Of a stretch of 64,000 nucleotides of DNA, positions 1-8,076 are shown piece after piece. The stretch spans positions 1,651,501-1,715,500 of the forward strand of contig NZ_JPOI01000001.1 in NCBI RefSeq assembly GCF_000733845.1, written 5' to 3'. The DNA is from Geobacillus vulcani PSS1 (GTDB taxonomy: Bacteria; Bacillota; Bacilli; Bacillales; Anoxybacillaceae). A program made the position numbers and the translations under genes. The notes beneath the pieces are model-generated. The model made no database searches. It was not told the origin of the DNA and saw only the letters and a program-made list of their open reading frames with translations. Every line of letters begins with the position of its first letter. Position 1 is the first letter of the stretch.

Positions 1-2
1 TC

Positions 3-290
3 GGCACCGGCGACGCCGCGTCAACCGGCTTGCTTGTGGGGCTTGGCTGGTCATTGAAATACATGATCATCGGCGCCGCCAGCCGCTGCATGAACATGAA
101 AACGACCCCCGCTGTCGCCGTCATGCCGGCATATGACCGGACTGCCTCGGAAACAATGTTTTTATGTATGATTCACTTTCGAATCGGGCATGCTATGGTA
201 GCAGGATGGCGAGTGATCAAACATTGGCGCGGACGGCAGCCGCCAAAGCGGAATCCATTGGCGGCCAAGCAGGCAAATGAAGGCTACTAG
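3..290 (+). CDS. ytfI: DUF2953 family protein YtfI, C-terminal part
   Basis: Only the last 95 codons are present; the gene begins before the window. The frame opens at base 3 with the sequence GTGDAASTGLLVGL, which I recognise as the conserved C-terminal part of the DUF2953 family (YtfI of B. subtilis). The stop codon at 288-290 lies inside the ribosome-binding site of ytfJ, so the two genes are almost certainly co-transcribed and translationally coupled. The ytfI-ytfJ order is that of B. subtilis. YtfI function is unknown; it is usually a membrane-associated sporulation-cluster protein. Confidence 0.8.
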   Translation, partial: GTGDAASTGLLVGLGWSLKYMIIGAASRCMNMKTTPAVAVMPAYDRTASETMFLCMIHFRIGHAMVAGWRVIKHWRGRQPPKRNPLAAKQANEGY

Positions 291-301
291 GAGGAATGAG
301 C

Positions 302-766
302 ATGACGAACCATCCGATTCAAGGGCTGATGACAACAGCGATGGAAAACTTAAAACAAATGATTGACGTCAATACGATTATCGGTGACCCGGTCGAGACG
401 CCGGATGGCAGCGTCATTTTAACCGTCTCGAAAGTCGGGTTTGGCTTTGCCGCCGGCGGCAGCGAGTTTATGCTTGACGGCCAACAAAATGGCCATCAAG
501 GAACACAAGCCGGCGGAAACGGGCAGGCTCAAGGGAACGGACATCCGTTTGGCGGCGGCAGCGGCGGCGGCGTGTCGATTACGCCGATTGCGTTTCTCGT
601 CGTCAACTCGTCTGGGGTGAAGCTGCTCCATCTGGACGAAAGCACGCACTTATACGAAAAAATTCTCGATGTCGCTCCGCAGGCGTTCGAGAAGATTCAG
701 GCGATGCTGAAGAAAAACAAGAAAGACGGTGTCGCACACGAAAGAGCGAACGACTTTGACATTTAG
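302..766 (+). CDS. ytfJ: GerW family sporulation protein YtfJ
   Basis: 154 aa. The N-terminus (HPIQGLMTTAMENL, then DVNTIIGDPVETPDGSVI) is the hallmark of the YtfJ/GerW family, whose B. subtilis member is a spore protein linked to germination. The middle is a Gly/Gln/His-rich low-complexity stretch (about residues 60-90), followed by a conserved segment starting SITPIAFLVV. The start was chosen at ATG 302, because AGGAGG at 289-294 lies 7 nt before it; an ATG at 296 is only 1 nt from the Shine-Dalgarno (SD) sequence. The gene directly follows ytfI and ends in a hairpin terminator. Confidence 0.9.
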   Translation: MTNHPIQGLMTTAMENLKQMIDVNTIIGDPVETPDGSVILTVSKVGFGFAAGGSEFMLDGQQNGHQGTQAGGNGQAQGNGHPFGGGSGGGVSITPIAFLVVNSSGVKLLHLDESTHLYEKILDVAPQAFEKIQAMLKKNKKDGVAHERANDFDI

Positions 767-792
767 CCGGACCGCTGGCGTCCGGCGTTTTT
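766..792 (+). terminator. Intrinsic terminator after ytfJ
   Basis: A 7-bp stem GCCGGAC / GTCCGGC starts on the last base of the ytfJ stop codon and is followed by GTTTTT. It separates ytfJ from the independently promoted tpx. Confidence 0.75.
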
Positions 793-821
793 CCGTTTGG
801 CGGCGCAACCGGACAAAATCG

Positions 822-850
822 TTGAAAAATTCCGTTCCACGTTTTAGTAT
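822..850 (+). promoter_or_regulatory. Sigma-A type promoter of tpx
   Basis: TTGAAA at 822-827, a 17-nt spacer, then TAGTAT at 845-850, about 40 nt before the tpx start. The -35 is good and the -10 matches 4 of 6. Confidence 0.55.
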
Positions 851-888
851 GGAAGTAGTACATATTTTTCTAAAGGGGGAGAGAGCCC

Positions 889-1389
889 ATGGCCCATGTG
901 ACGTTTAAAGGGCAGCCGGTGACGCTTGTCGGCAACGAAGTGAAAGTCGGCGACAAAGCGCCGGATTTCACCGTGCTTGATCAAAACTTGCAGGAAGTGA
1001 CGCTCGCGGATACGAAAGGGCACGTCCGTCTGATCAGCGTCGTTCCGTCGCTCGATACCGGGGTTTGCGATGCGCAGACGCGCCGATTCAATGAAGAAGC
1101 GGCGAAGCTGGACAACGTGAAAGTGTTGACGATCAGCGTCGATTTGCCGTTTGCGCAAAAGCGGTGGTGCGGCGCCGCCGGCATTGAGAACGTGCAAGTG
1201 TTGTCCGACCATCGCGATGTCTCGTTCGGACAGGCATACGGCGTCTTGATCAAGGAGCTGCGCCTGCTTGCCCGCGCCGTGTTTGTCATCGACAGCAATG
1301 ACACGGTGACGTATGTTGAATACGTGCCGGAAGTGACGAACCACCCGAACTACGAAGCGGCGATTGAAGCGGCGAAAGCGGCGAAATAA
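889..1389 (+). CDS. tpx: Thiol peroxidase (atypical 2-Cys peroxiredoxin)
   Basis: 166 aa, the normal Tpx length. It reduces hydrogen peroxide and alkyl hydroperoxides with thioredoxin as electron donor, in the cytosol. The peroxidatic Cys60 sits in [14 protein letters not shown] and the resolving Cys94 in [12 protein letters not shown], the spacing expected for an intramolecular disulfide. ATG 889 follows a GGGGGAGAG ribosome-binding site. Its neighbours ytfJ and ytxK are the B. subtilis neighbours, and the gene has its own promoter and terminator. Identification is secure. Confidence 0.97.
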   Translation: MAHVTFKGQPVTLVGNEVKVGDKAPDFTVLDQNLQEVTLADTKGHVRLISVVPSLDTGVCDAQTRRFNEEAAKLDNVKVLTISVDLPFAQKRWCGAAGIENVQVLSDHRDVSFGQAYGVLIKELRLLARAVFVIDSNDTVTYVEYVPEVTNHPNYEAAIEAAKAAK

Positions 1390-1437
1390 CGATGAGCGGC
1401 GGACATCCGCCTGCATAGGTTGCTCGCTTTGATCACA

Positions 1438-1466
1438 GCGGCCCCGACTCGTTCGGGGCCTTTTCT
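1438..1466 (+). terminator. Intrinsic terminator after tpx
   Basis: Stem GGCCCCGA / TCGGGGCC with a short loop, then TTTT from 1461. Confidence 0.85.
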
Positions 1467-1486
1467 CGTTTCTATCGGCGCCTTTC

Positions 1487-1515
1487 TTGCGGCGTGAGAC
1501 GGACGGTCGTACAAT
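1487..1515 (+). promoter_or_regulatory. Sigma-A promoter of ytxK
   Basis: TTGCGG at 1487-1492, a 17-nt spacer, then TACAAT at 1510-1515; 40 nt upstream of the ytxK start. Confidence 0.75.
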
Positions 1516-1554
1516 ATACAGAAGGGACGTTGGCAGAAAGGTGGGGACGTATAG

Positions 1555-2544
1555 ATGATGACGCCAGTCGAACGGTTGTTCACCGTATTCGACGAGACGG
1601 CCCAGATTTTGCAAGAAGAATTGCAATGCACGTATTTGGAAGCCGTTGCGGAGACGGGGGAAAATTTGTTTCACGGCGACGTGTTGCAAGACGAAGTGAG
1701 TGAGCTGAACGCGAAACGGTTGAAAAAGCAGTATCGCGAACTGATGCTGGAACGGTTTCAAAACGAAGACATCCGCAAAGCGTTCCAGTTGGCGGTGCTA
1801 AAAGGGATGCGAAAGCATGTCCAGCCGCATCATCAAATGACCCCGGATGCGGTCAGCTTGTTTTTGGCCCATTTAGTCCGCGAGTTTACGCGATCGCATT
1901 TGGCGGTGACGGTCCTCGACCCGGCCGTCGGCACGGCGAATTTATTGACGGCGGTGTTAAACGGCCTTCGGGGCAAACAGGCGGCCAGCTACGGCAGCGA
2001 TGTCGACGACCTGCTCATCAAATTGGCCTATGTCAACGCGAACTTGCAAAAGCATCCGGTGCAACTGTTTAACCAAGACAGTCTAAGGCCGCTGTTTGTC
2101 GAGCCGGTTGATGTTGTCGTCTGCGATCTGCCGGTCGGCTATTACCCGGATGACGACAATGCCGCCCGCTTCGCCTTAAAAGCAAACGAAGGAAAGTCGT
2201 ACGCCCACCATTTGTTCATCGAGCAAAGCTTGCGCTATACGAAAGAGGGGGGCTACTTGTTTTTCCTCATCCCGAATACGTTGTTCTCGAGCCCGCAGGC
2301 GGGGCAGCTGAACGAATTTTTAAAAGAGGCGGCCATCGTCCAAGGAGTCTTGCAGCTGCCGCTGTCGATGTTTAAAAACGATCAGGCGGCCAAAAGCGTG
2401 TTTATTTTGCAAAAGAAAGGGCCGAACGTCAAAAAGCCAAAACACGTGCTGCTTGTCGATTTGCCTAGATTTTCCAACAAATCAGCGATGCAGGCGATGA
2501 TGGCAAAAATCGACGCCTGGATCACCGCGGAAAAAGAACAGTGA
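1555..2544 (+). CDS. ytxK: Class I SAM-dependent methyltransferase YtxK
   Basis: 329 aa. It belongs to the N6-adenine DNA methylase-like fold family (HsdM-related, without specificity domains). SAM-binding motif I is visible as VLDPAVGTANLLTAVL (about residues 118-133). The usual catalytic NPPY motif is replaced by CDLPVGYYPDD (about residues 190-200), as I recall for YtxK homologues, so base methylation is not assured. The substrate is unknown. It lies between tpx and ackA, as in B. subtilis. ATG 1555 or the adjacent ATG 1558 could be used; the ribosome-binding site is AAAGGTGGGG at 1537-1546. Confidence 0.88.
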   Translation: MMTPVERLFTVFDETAQILQEELQCTYLEAVAETGENLFHGDVLQDEVSELNAKRLKKQYRELMLERFQNEDIRKAFQLAVLKGMRKHVQPHHQMTPDAVSLFLAHLVREFTRSHLAVTVLDPAVGTANLLTAVLNGLRGKQAASYGSDVDDLLIKLAYVNANLQKHPVQLFNQDSLRPLFVEPVDVVVCDLPVGYYPDDDNAARFALKANEGKSYAHHLFIEQSLRYTKEGGYLFFLIPNTLFSSPQAGQLNEFLKEAAIVQGVLQLPLSMFKNDQAAKSVFILQKKGPNVKKPKHVLLVDLPRFSNKSAMQAMMAKIDAWITAEKEQ

Positions 2545-2548
2545 CAAG

Positions 2549-2582
2549 AGGGTGTCCCCAATGGCAACGGGACACCCTTTTT
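2549..2582 (+). terminator. Terminator hairpin of the GGTGTCCC repeat type after ytxK
   Basis: Stem GGGTGTCCC (2550-2558) / GGGACACCC (2569-2577) with a 10-nt loop, then TTTTT. Nearly the same hairpin recurs after nrnA and after pyk. Confidence 0.88.
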
Positions 2583-2744
2583 GATCACTGACCCGTCAAG
2601 CCCATTCGCCAAACGGGAAGTTGCCTCTTCCTCCCTCCTTGCGCTCACGCGTGGAAGAGGGGTTTCTCGATGATCAAGGCCGCTCTTTCACCGCCCTTTT
2701 TGATCAGCGTCGTTTTCATTTTTCGCAACATAAAAACTTTTTCT

Positions 2745-2758
2745 TGCAACCGGTTGCG
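2745..2758 (+). promoter_or_regulatory. cre-like site upstream of the ackA promoter
   Basis: TGCAACCGGTTGCG matches 11 of 14 positions of the CcpA consensus TGWAANCGNTNWCA. It is also a perfect 12-bp palindrome nested in a wider TTTCGCAA / TTGCGAAA repeat. Its centre lies about 57 bp before the predicted start of transcription, matching the activating cre position described for B. subtilis ackA. Confidence 0.6.
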
Positions 2759-2772
2759 AAACAAAGCCGCGC

Positions 2773-2801
2773 TTGAAACGGGAAAACGGGAGGCATACAA
2801 T
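2773..2801 (+). promoter_or_regulatory. Sigma-A promoter of ackA
   Basis: TTGAAA at 2773-2778, 17-nt spacer, TACAAT at 2796-2801. The remaining sequence between the ytxK terminator and ackA (about 2583-2887) holds only the cre-like site, this promoter and the leader; I see no gene in it. Confidence 0.8.
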
Positions 2802-2887
2802 GAAAAAGGCATAGTGAAACGGCGCTCAATCGCGCACACTAACGGTAAGCGTGATCGGATTTTGGCAAAAAAGGAGCTGTGTTTTCG

Positions 2888-4078
2888 ATGGCGAAAGTGC
2901 TAGCCATTAATGCAGGAAGTTCCTCGTTGAAGTTTCAGCTGTTTGAGATGCCGGCGGAAACGGTGTTGACCAAAGGGGTTGTCGAACGGATTGGCTTTGA
3001 CGACGCGATTTTCACCATCGTCGTGAACGGCGAAAAACATCAAGAAGTGACGGCGATTCCGGATCATGCCGCGGCGGTGAAAATGCTGCTTGATAAACTC
3101 ATTCGCTACGGCATCATCCGTTCGTTTGACGAGATCGACGGCATCGGGCACCGCGTCGTCCACGGCGGCGAAAAGTTCAGCGATTCGGTGCTCATCACCG
3201 AGGATGTTATCAAGCAAATTGAAGAAGTGTCCGAGCTCGCTCCGCTCCATAACCCGGCCAACCTCGTCGGCATTCGGGCGTTTCAGGAAGTGCTGCCAAA
3301 CGTGCCGGCGGTGGCGGTGTTTGATACGGCGTTTCACCAAACGATGCCGGAACAGTCGTTTTTATACAGCTTGCCGTATGAGTATTACACGAAATTCGGC
3401 ATTCGCAAATACGGCTTCCACGGCACGTCGCACAAATACGTCACCCAGCGGGCGGCGGAGCTTCTCGGCCGGCCGATCGAACAGCTGCGCCTCATCTCGT
3501 GCCATTTAGGCAACGGGGCGAGCATCGCGGCGGTGGAGGGCGGCAAGTCGATCGACACGTCCATGGGCTTTACGCCATTAGCCGGCGTGGCGATGGGGAC
3601 GCGCTCCGGCAACATCGACCCGGCGCTCATCCCGTACATTATGGAAAAAACGGGAATGACCGCCGATGAAGTGATTGAGGTGCTGAACAAAAAGAGCGGC
3701 ATGCTCGGCATATCCGGCATTTCGAGCGATTTGCGCGACTTGGAAAAAGCGGCCGCCGAAGGAAATGAGCGCGCGGAACTCGCGCTTGAAGTGTTTGCGA
3801 ACCGGATTCATAAATACATCGGCTCGTATGCGGCGCGCATGTGCGGGGTCGATGCCATCATCTTCACCGCCGGCATCGGCGAAAACAGCGAAGTCGTGCG
3901 GGCGAAAGTCTTGCGCGGCCTCGAGTTTATGGGAGTTTACTGGGATCCGATCCTCAACAAAGTGCGCGGCAAGGAAGCGTTCATCAGCTATCCTCATTCG
4001 CCGGTCAAAGTGCTCGTCATCCCGACCAATGAAGAGTTGATGATCGCCCGCGATGTGATGCGGTTGGCGAATTTGTAA
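2888..4078 (+). CDS. ackA: Acetate kinase
   Basis: 396 aa, full length. It interconverts acetyl phosphate + ADP and acetate + ATP in overflow metabolism. Visible signatures are [17 protein letters not shown] at the N-terminus, [47 protein letters not shown] and [12 protein letters not shown] 2888 is preferred: AAGGAG at 2871-2876 lies 11 nt upstream and the protein then starts MAKVLAIN, whereas a GTG at 2879 is only 2 nt from the SD. The upstream cre-like site suggests CcpA activation. A strong terminator follows, and the gene is the last of the B. subtilis-like block before the inserted region. Confidence 0.97.
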   Translation: MAKVLAINAGSSSLKFQLFEMPAETVLTKGVVERIGFDDAIFTIVVNGEKHQEVTAIPDHAAAVKMLLDKLIRYGIIRSFDEIDGIGHRVVHGGEKFSDSVLITEDVIKQIEEVSELAPLHNPANLVGIRAFQEVLPNVPAVAVFDTAFHQTMPEQSFLYSLPYEYYTKFGIRKYGFHGTSHKYVTQRAAELLGRPIEQLRLISCHLGNGASIAAVEGGKSIDTSMGFTPLAGVAMGTRSGNIDPALIPYIMEKTGMTADEVIEVLNKKSGMLGISGISSDLRDLEKAAAEGNERAELALEVFANRIHKYIGSYAARMCGVDAIIFTAGIGENSEVVRAKVLRGLEFMGVYWDPILNKVRGKEAFISYPHSPVKVLVIPTNEELMIARDVMRLANL

Positions 4079-4114
4079 ACAAAGAGCCAAGGAGTTTCAT
4101 AAATCAACAAACAA

Positions 4115-4163
4115 AAGGCTGTTCACAAAAGATCGTATTTTGACCTTTTGGAACAGCCTTTTC
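4115..4163 (+). terminator. Long terminator between ackA and the convergent TetR gene
   Basis: About 16 bp of stem with one bulge: AAGGCTGTTC and CAAAAG pair with CTTTTG and GAACAGCCTT, followed by TTTTC. The A-rich left flank lets it serve the opposite strand too. Confidence 0.85.
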
Positions 4164-4209
4164 ATTATTGAGCAAGCTGAACAGAAAACATGTGGAAAAG
4201 GAACAGCCG

Positions 4210-4815
4210 CTAGGTTGGCAAAGCAAATCCTTTTTCTAAATATCCCAATGCTTCGTCGATTACCTTCATATAGTCCGTTTCATGATGCTGGACACAATAA
4301 AATTGCATTGATAATACTGCTCCCATTAATGCTCCAGTAAGAGTGAGCACAAAAATGTCATCATGCTTGCGGCTCATACGTTCGGCTAACAGTCGAGAAA
4401 TCATTTCCGCGGTTGCGGTGACTTGATGAAATGCCGCTGCCCGCAGTTCCCGCACTGTCAAAGCAAGTTCGATGCGCTCGCGAATGGCAGAACGCTCAGC
4501 TTCAGACAGACTGTTAAACACTTCTTTCAGCGCCAGACGAAACGCTTGAATCGGATGAAGGTGATGTGGTTGTTTCCGGAATGCATCTATGATCAGCGGA
4601 TCATAATCGTCGTCTAACACAACCGATTCTTTTGTTGGAAAATAACGAAAAAAGGTGCTGGGCGAGATTTCGGCCGCATTCGCGATTTGCTCGACTGTTG
4701 TTGCATGGTAGCCTTGCTCGCGAAAGAGGCGCAAGGCGCTTTGTTGAATGAGTGCTCTTGTCTTCGCTTTTTTTCGCTCTCTTAGCCCTGATTGAGGTTG
4801 CTCCTGTGAAGACAT
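4210..4815 (-). CDS. TetR family transcriptional regulator
   Basis: 201 aa. The N-terminal helix-turn-helix (HTH, residues about 12-58) is typical: RKKAKTRALIQQSALRLF, then TTVEQIANAAEISPSTFFRY. The C-terminal ligand-binding half is family-specific (HPIQAFRLALKEVF region). The start was set at 4815 because GGAGG lies 7 nt upstream; an adjacent ATG at 4818 is also possible. It is followed on the same strand by a drug-efflux gene with its own promoter, so it is probably the local repressor of that pump. The pair has visibly lower GC than the flanking genes, suggesting later acquisition. It is not FadR of B. subtilis. Confidence 0.88.
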   Translation of the reverse strand: MSSQEQPQSGLRERKKAKTRALIQQSALRLFREQGYHATTVEQIANAAEISPSTFFRYFPTKESVVLDDDYDPLIIDAFRKQPHHLHPIQAFRLALKEVFNSLSEAERSAIRERIELALTVRELRAAAFHQVTATAEMISRLLAERMSRKHDDIFVLTLTGALMGAVLSMQFYCVQHHETDYMKVIDEALGYLEKGFALPT

Positions 4816-4912
4816 CATTTCACCTCCGCCCCATAGATTGTCTGAGGAAAATAAGAGATATTGTCTTTATCTATAGTGTACAGCTTTTTCATCAGGGGCA
4901 CAAATCCGTCAT

Positions 4913-6424
4913 TTAATGGACTGACATTCTTTGTTTTGATTTGCTAGAGAATTGGTTAGGCAAAAAGGCGAACGACAAAATTGCGCCCAATATCGCGATT
5001 CCGCAACACGTCCATAGCATGGCCTCCATTCCATGAACAAAAGCTTTGCGCACAGAAGAGAGTAGTTGCATCGATTGGATTTGATGTGCTGCTTCCACCC
5101 CTGTTGATACGCTTTGTTTCACTATATGTTTAAGCTGACTCGGCAACTGGATTGCTTCTATACGACTGCGATACTGTGAATTTACAATCGTGCCTAAAAC
5201 GGCTACTCCAATCGACCCTCCGGCTTGCCGCAATGCCATAATGAGTGCTGAACCAACACCGCTTCGTTCCGCCGACAGTTCTCCTAAAGCTGCATCCATG
5301 GCAGTGGGAAGCGCTAATCCTAAGCCGATCCCCACTATCGTGATCCAAAGAGCGATAAATTTGTATGGATGGTCGATCTGCGTCGTTCCGCCGATGCCTA
5401 ACCCGATGGCAAGAAAGACAAAACCGATGAAGGCATTGCTTTTGGGTCCGATTTTTTCCAAGAGGAAATCGGCCGACTTGGCTCCGACGATCAGCCCTCC
5501 AATGAGAGGGAGCAAACGCAAACCTGTTTCCAGTGTATCGTTGCCTTCTACTGATTGGAAATATTGGGGCAACGTGAATAAGAGACCGAACAGCGCATAT
5601 GTGGCCAATGTGGCTAATATCGCCCCGAAAGTAAAGCTGCGGGAGCGAAAAAGGGACAGATCAACAAGTGGATGTTTGACCTTTTTCTCCAATATGGCAA
5701 ACACAGACAGCATGAAGCATCCAATGGCCAGAAAGAGAATGACTTCATTATGGCTCCATCCTTTTTCTCCAGCTTTAATGGCTCCATACGTGATCGATAC
5801 AAGACCGGTGCTTGATGTCAAGACTCCGAGCCAGTCGAGTTTAGAATGATGAGGGCTGCGCGACTCCGGCATGAGCCAAGAGACCGCTGCAAGCGCGACA
5901 ACAACAAAGGGAAGATTCAATAAGAAGACCGATCCCCATTGGTAATGTTCAAGCAACCATCCGCCGACAATGGGGCCAAGCGGAATCCCCAACATATTCG
6001 CTGTCGCCCAAATCATCATTGCCTTCGTGCGCTCCCGTTCGGAAAACAGCACAGGAAGAATGGAGATCGATAATGGGATCAGAAAAGCGGCTCCTAATCC
6101 AAGAAATGCCCTCATCCAGATCAATATTTCCGGAGAATTGGAATAAGCGCAGCCTATAGAAGCCAATCCAAATAAACATAAGGCAAATAACAGCAGCCTT
6201 TTCCGACCGAAACGGTCACCTAGCATGCCGGCTGGAAGAAGGAAGGCGGCCATGGCCAAATTGTACGAATCTACAAACCATTGAAGATCGCTTGTTGACG
6301 CATGGAGTTCTGTGGCTAAAGTTGGCAACGCTACATTCAAAATCGTGATATCTAGCCCTACTGCAATCAAACCTAGTGATAATGAACCAAGAATCCACCA
6401 TCTTTTCATATTGGTGTTTTGCAT
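4913..6424 (-). CDS. DHA2-family (14-TM) MFS drug efflux transporter
   Basis: 503 aa, many hydrophobic segments consistent with 14 transmembrane helices. Motifs of the QacA/EmrB group are present: DITILNVALPTLA in helix 1, GMLGDRFGRKRLLL (motif A) after helix 2, and the antiporter motif C GIPLGPIVGGWL in helix 5. It likely exports lipophilic cations or drugs by proton exchange. The start at 6424 has an AGAGGGA ribosome-binding site 6 nt away; an in-frame ATG 39 nt earlier lacks one. The TetR gene lies immediately downstream. The substrate cannot be read from sequence. Confidence 0.92.
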   Translation of the reverse strand: MQNTNMKRWWILGSLSLGLIAVGLDITILNVALPTLATELHASTSDLQWFVDSYNLAMAAFLLPAGMLGDRFGRKRLLLFALCLFGLASIGCAYSNSPEILIWMRAFLGLGAAFLIPLSISILPVLFSERERTKAMMIWATANMLGIPLGPIVGGWLLEHYQWGSVFLLNLPFVVVALAAVSWLMPESRSPHHSKLDWLGVLTSSTGLVSITYGAIKAGEKGWSHNEVILFLAIGCFMLSVFAILEKKVKHPLVDLSLFRSRSFTFGAILATLATYALFGLLFTLPQYFQSVEGNDTLETGLRLLPLIGGLIVGAKSADFLLEKIGPKSNAFIGFVFLAIGLGIGGTTQIDHPYKFIALWITIVGIGLGLALPTAMDAALGELSAERSGVGSALIMALRQAGGSIGVAVLGTIVNSQYRSRIEAIQLPSQLKHIVKQSVSTGVEAAHQIQSMQLLSSVRKAFVHGMEAMLWTCCGIAILGAILSFAFLPNQFSSKSKQRMSVH

Positions 6425-6458
6425 GTATAATCCCTCTCTTTCTGTAATGATATTATAT

Positions 6459-6485
6459 TTCATTTGGAATTTTATATAAAATGAA
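6459..6485 (-). promoter_or_regulatory. Inverted repeat overlapping the efflux-gene promoter (candidate TetR operator)
   Basis: TTCATTT (6459-6465) and AAATGAA (6479-6485) form a 7-bp dyad with 13 nt between the arms, covering the -10 box of the promoter. This fits a repressor operator for the adjacent TetR protein; the AT-rich composition weakens it. Confidence 0.45.
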
Positions 6486-6497
6486 TGTAAATGTCAA
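6469..6497 (-). promoter_or_regulatory. Sigma-A promoter of the MFS gene
   Basis: On the minus strand a perfect TTGACA (6492-6497), 17-nt spacer, then TAAAAT (6469-6474). This is the strongest promoter seen in the inserted region. Confidence 0.85.
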
Positions 6498-6499
6498 TT

Positions 6500-6930
6500 T
6501 ATATTTTATATCTTTTTTTTGGAGGTAGAATTCAGTGCCTTCCATGGAAGTCAGGCCACCATTGAAAAACAGTTTATCTTCAATCAAGAAAACTAGCCCT
6601 GGAGGTGGTCGAAGCTCGAAAGGAGAGGGGAAAAGAACCAACATGCTTGCAGCATACTTTAGATCTGCCCTCATTGTTTTGCCTAAGAACCGAAAGTATG
6701 GCGCAACCATAATCTGAACCTGGCCAAGCTCGCCGAATTGTGTGGCAACGGTTAGCAGGATGAATGATGTGAGGGATATTTCATATGTGCAGCAACATCG
6801 ATTTTTCGCTTCTGGAGAGGGGGGGCCGGCGGCTATCCCGGTATCTTGGCTGGTTTGTTTCCCCCTCAAAATTCGGAATGGTGCATCGTTTTGTTTTGAC
6901 TTATGGTGGAAGGGGAGAAAGGTATGGAAG
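6500..6930. other. Unassigned sequence between efflux operon and SCP2 gene
   Basis: About 430 bases of intermediate base composition. The minus strand is open for 138 codons (6453-6869) and the plus strand for 60 codons from 6535, but neither has a convincing ribosome-binding site nor any family resemblance I recognise. It may be a decayed gene or the scar of a mobile element. I saw no terminal inverted repeats. Confidence 0.3.
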
Positions 6931-6942
6931 GAGGGAATGGAC

Positions 6943-7455
6943 GTGCCTATTTTTCGTGATGATGTCCATTTTTATCGGGTCATCGGTGAATTCATGAATA
7001 TTGCGACTCGTGAACGAACATGGGAAGAGCTGCGCGCATGGTGGGGGCATCATCCCGCCTATTATGAACAAGGGAACGAATTGGAGCAAATCAATCGCAT
7101 CGGCGAGCAAATCCGCCGTTCCCGCGCCGCGTTCGTCTTTTATTTGACCGATCCGGAGGCGGTCATCAGCATCGATGCGAGGCGGCCAAAGCCCGGCGAA
7201 CATTACGAAGTGCTGTTCGGCCGGGTTCTTGATCAGCCTGATGTCGCCATTCAGACAACCGGGGATGTCGCCCACCAATTTTGGGGCGGCAACATCAACG
7301 TTCCATTGGCGCTCATGACCGGAAAAATGAAGGCAAAAGGATCGAAAGCGAAGGCGCTCCAGCTGTTGTCGCGCATCGTGCCGGCGTTTCCACTTTATCG
7401 GCGCTATTTGGAACTGATTGATGAGCGCGCGCTTCTCCATGCTTTAAAAGCATAA
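6943..7455 (+). CDS. SCP2 sterol-binding domain protein
   Basis: 170 aa. The region after residue 55 has the SCP2 fold pattern: AFVFYLTDPEAVISIDARR, then DVAIQTTGDVAHQFWGG and a C-terminal segment that places lipid-binding helices. SCP2 proteins bind fatty acyl-CoA, sterols or other lipids, so a carrier role for the downstream acyl-CoA enzymes is likely. GTG 6943 lies 8 nt after AGGAGG (6929-6934); the in-frame ATG at 6937 is only 2 nt away. The tail (SRIVPAFPLYRRYLELIDER) is related to the tail of the broken SCP2 gene near 18.9 kb. It is the first gene of the oxidation cluster. Confidence 0.72.
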   Translation: MPIFRDDVHFYRVIGEFMNIATRERTWEELRAWWGHHPAYYEQGNELEQINRIGEQIRRSRAAFVFYLTDPEAVISIDARRPKPGEHYEVLFGRVLDQPDVAIQTTGDVAHQFWGGNINVPLALMTGKMKAKGSKAKALQLLSRIVPAFPLYRRYLELIDERALLHALKA

Positions 7456-7590
7456 AAACATCGGGGAGCGCCGCGCAGGAGGAAAGAAAGTTCCGACGAT
7501 TTTCGGGATAGGACGTGAAACGGAAAGGCGATATAGTAAAAGTACAAAACGAGATTTCAGATAGTTCTAAATTTTAAGGAGGTCATGAAG

Positions 7591-7941
7591 ATGACGACGG
7601 TAAGAGACATTTTCCAACTGATCGATTCGCAATTGAGAGAAGACCCATCCCGCGCTGACGGGATTGTCGCGGTGTACCAGTTTAACTTAAGCGGGTCTGA
7701 TGCGGGGGTGTACCAAGTCGTCCTTCGTCCAGATGCGGGATTTGTCATTGAAGGAGAGCAAGAAACACCGGATTGCACGCTCAGCATGGACAGCGACGAT
7801 TTTAAAAAAATGGTCGACGGCGAGCTCAACGGAACGGAAGCGTTTATGAGCGGGCGGCTTCGCATTGATGGGGATATGGGGCTGGCGCTGCGTCTTCAAG
7901 AAGTGCTGTCCGCCTATAACAGCGCCAATCAAAACCAATAA
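7591..7941 (+). CDS. SCP2 sterol-binding domain protein (small)
   Basis: 116 aa, a single SCP2 domain. Recognisable features are YQFNLSGSDAGVYQVVL, then GFVIEGEQETPDCTLSMDSD and DFKKMVDGELNGTEAFMSGRLRIDGD (quoted in parts), the classical SCP2 'putative sterol carrier' pattern. ATG 7591 is 8 nt after AGGAGG; ATG 7585 is too close. It probably shuttles acyl-CoA between the ligase and dehydrogenases encoded next to it. There is about 135 bp to the acyl-CoA ligase gene, with no clear terminator. Confidence 0.85.
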   Translation: MTTVRDIFQLIDSQLREDPSRADGIVAVYQFNLSGSDAGVYQVVLRPDAGFVIEGEQETPDCTLSMDSDDFKKMVDGELNGTEAFMSGRLRIDGDMGLALRLQEVLSAYNSANQNQ

Positions 7942-8076
7942 GCACACCAAGAAAAACGGCCAGCATGTTGTTCCGTGCATTGACAACAGCACCGACCGTC
8001 AGAAGGAAGGAGACAAAAGGCAGCGGGCTTGGCCTTTTTCGCAGGCCCGCCCAATTTGGTTAAAGGAGACGGGGGA

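Noticed and set aside
844..1761. Long minus-strand open frame opposite tpx
   Set aside because: It overlaps tpx and ytxK fully, has Arg/His/Phe-rich composition typical of antisense frames in high-GC coding DNA, and no ribosome-binding site or family resemblance.
6453..6869. 138-codon minus-strand frame and 60-codon plus-strand frame (6535-6717)
   Set aside because: No family recognised, poor start signals, and the region carries the efflux promoter; kept only as unassigned sequence.
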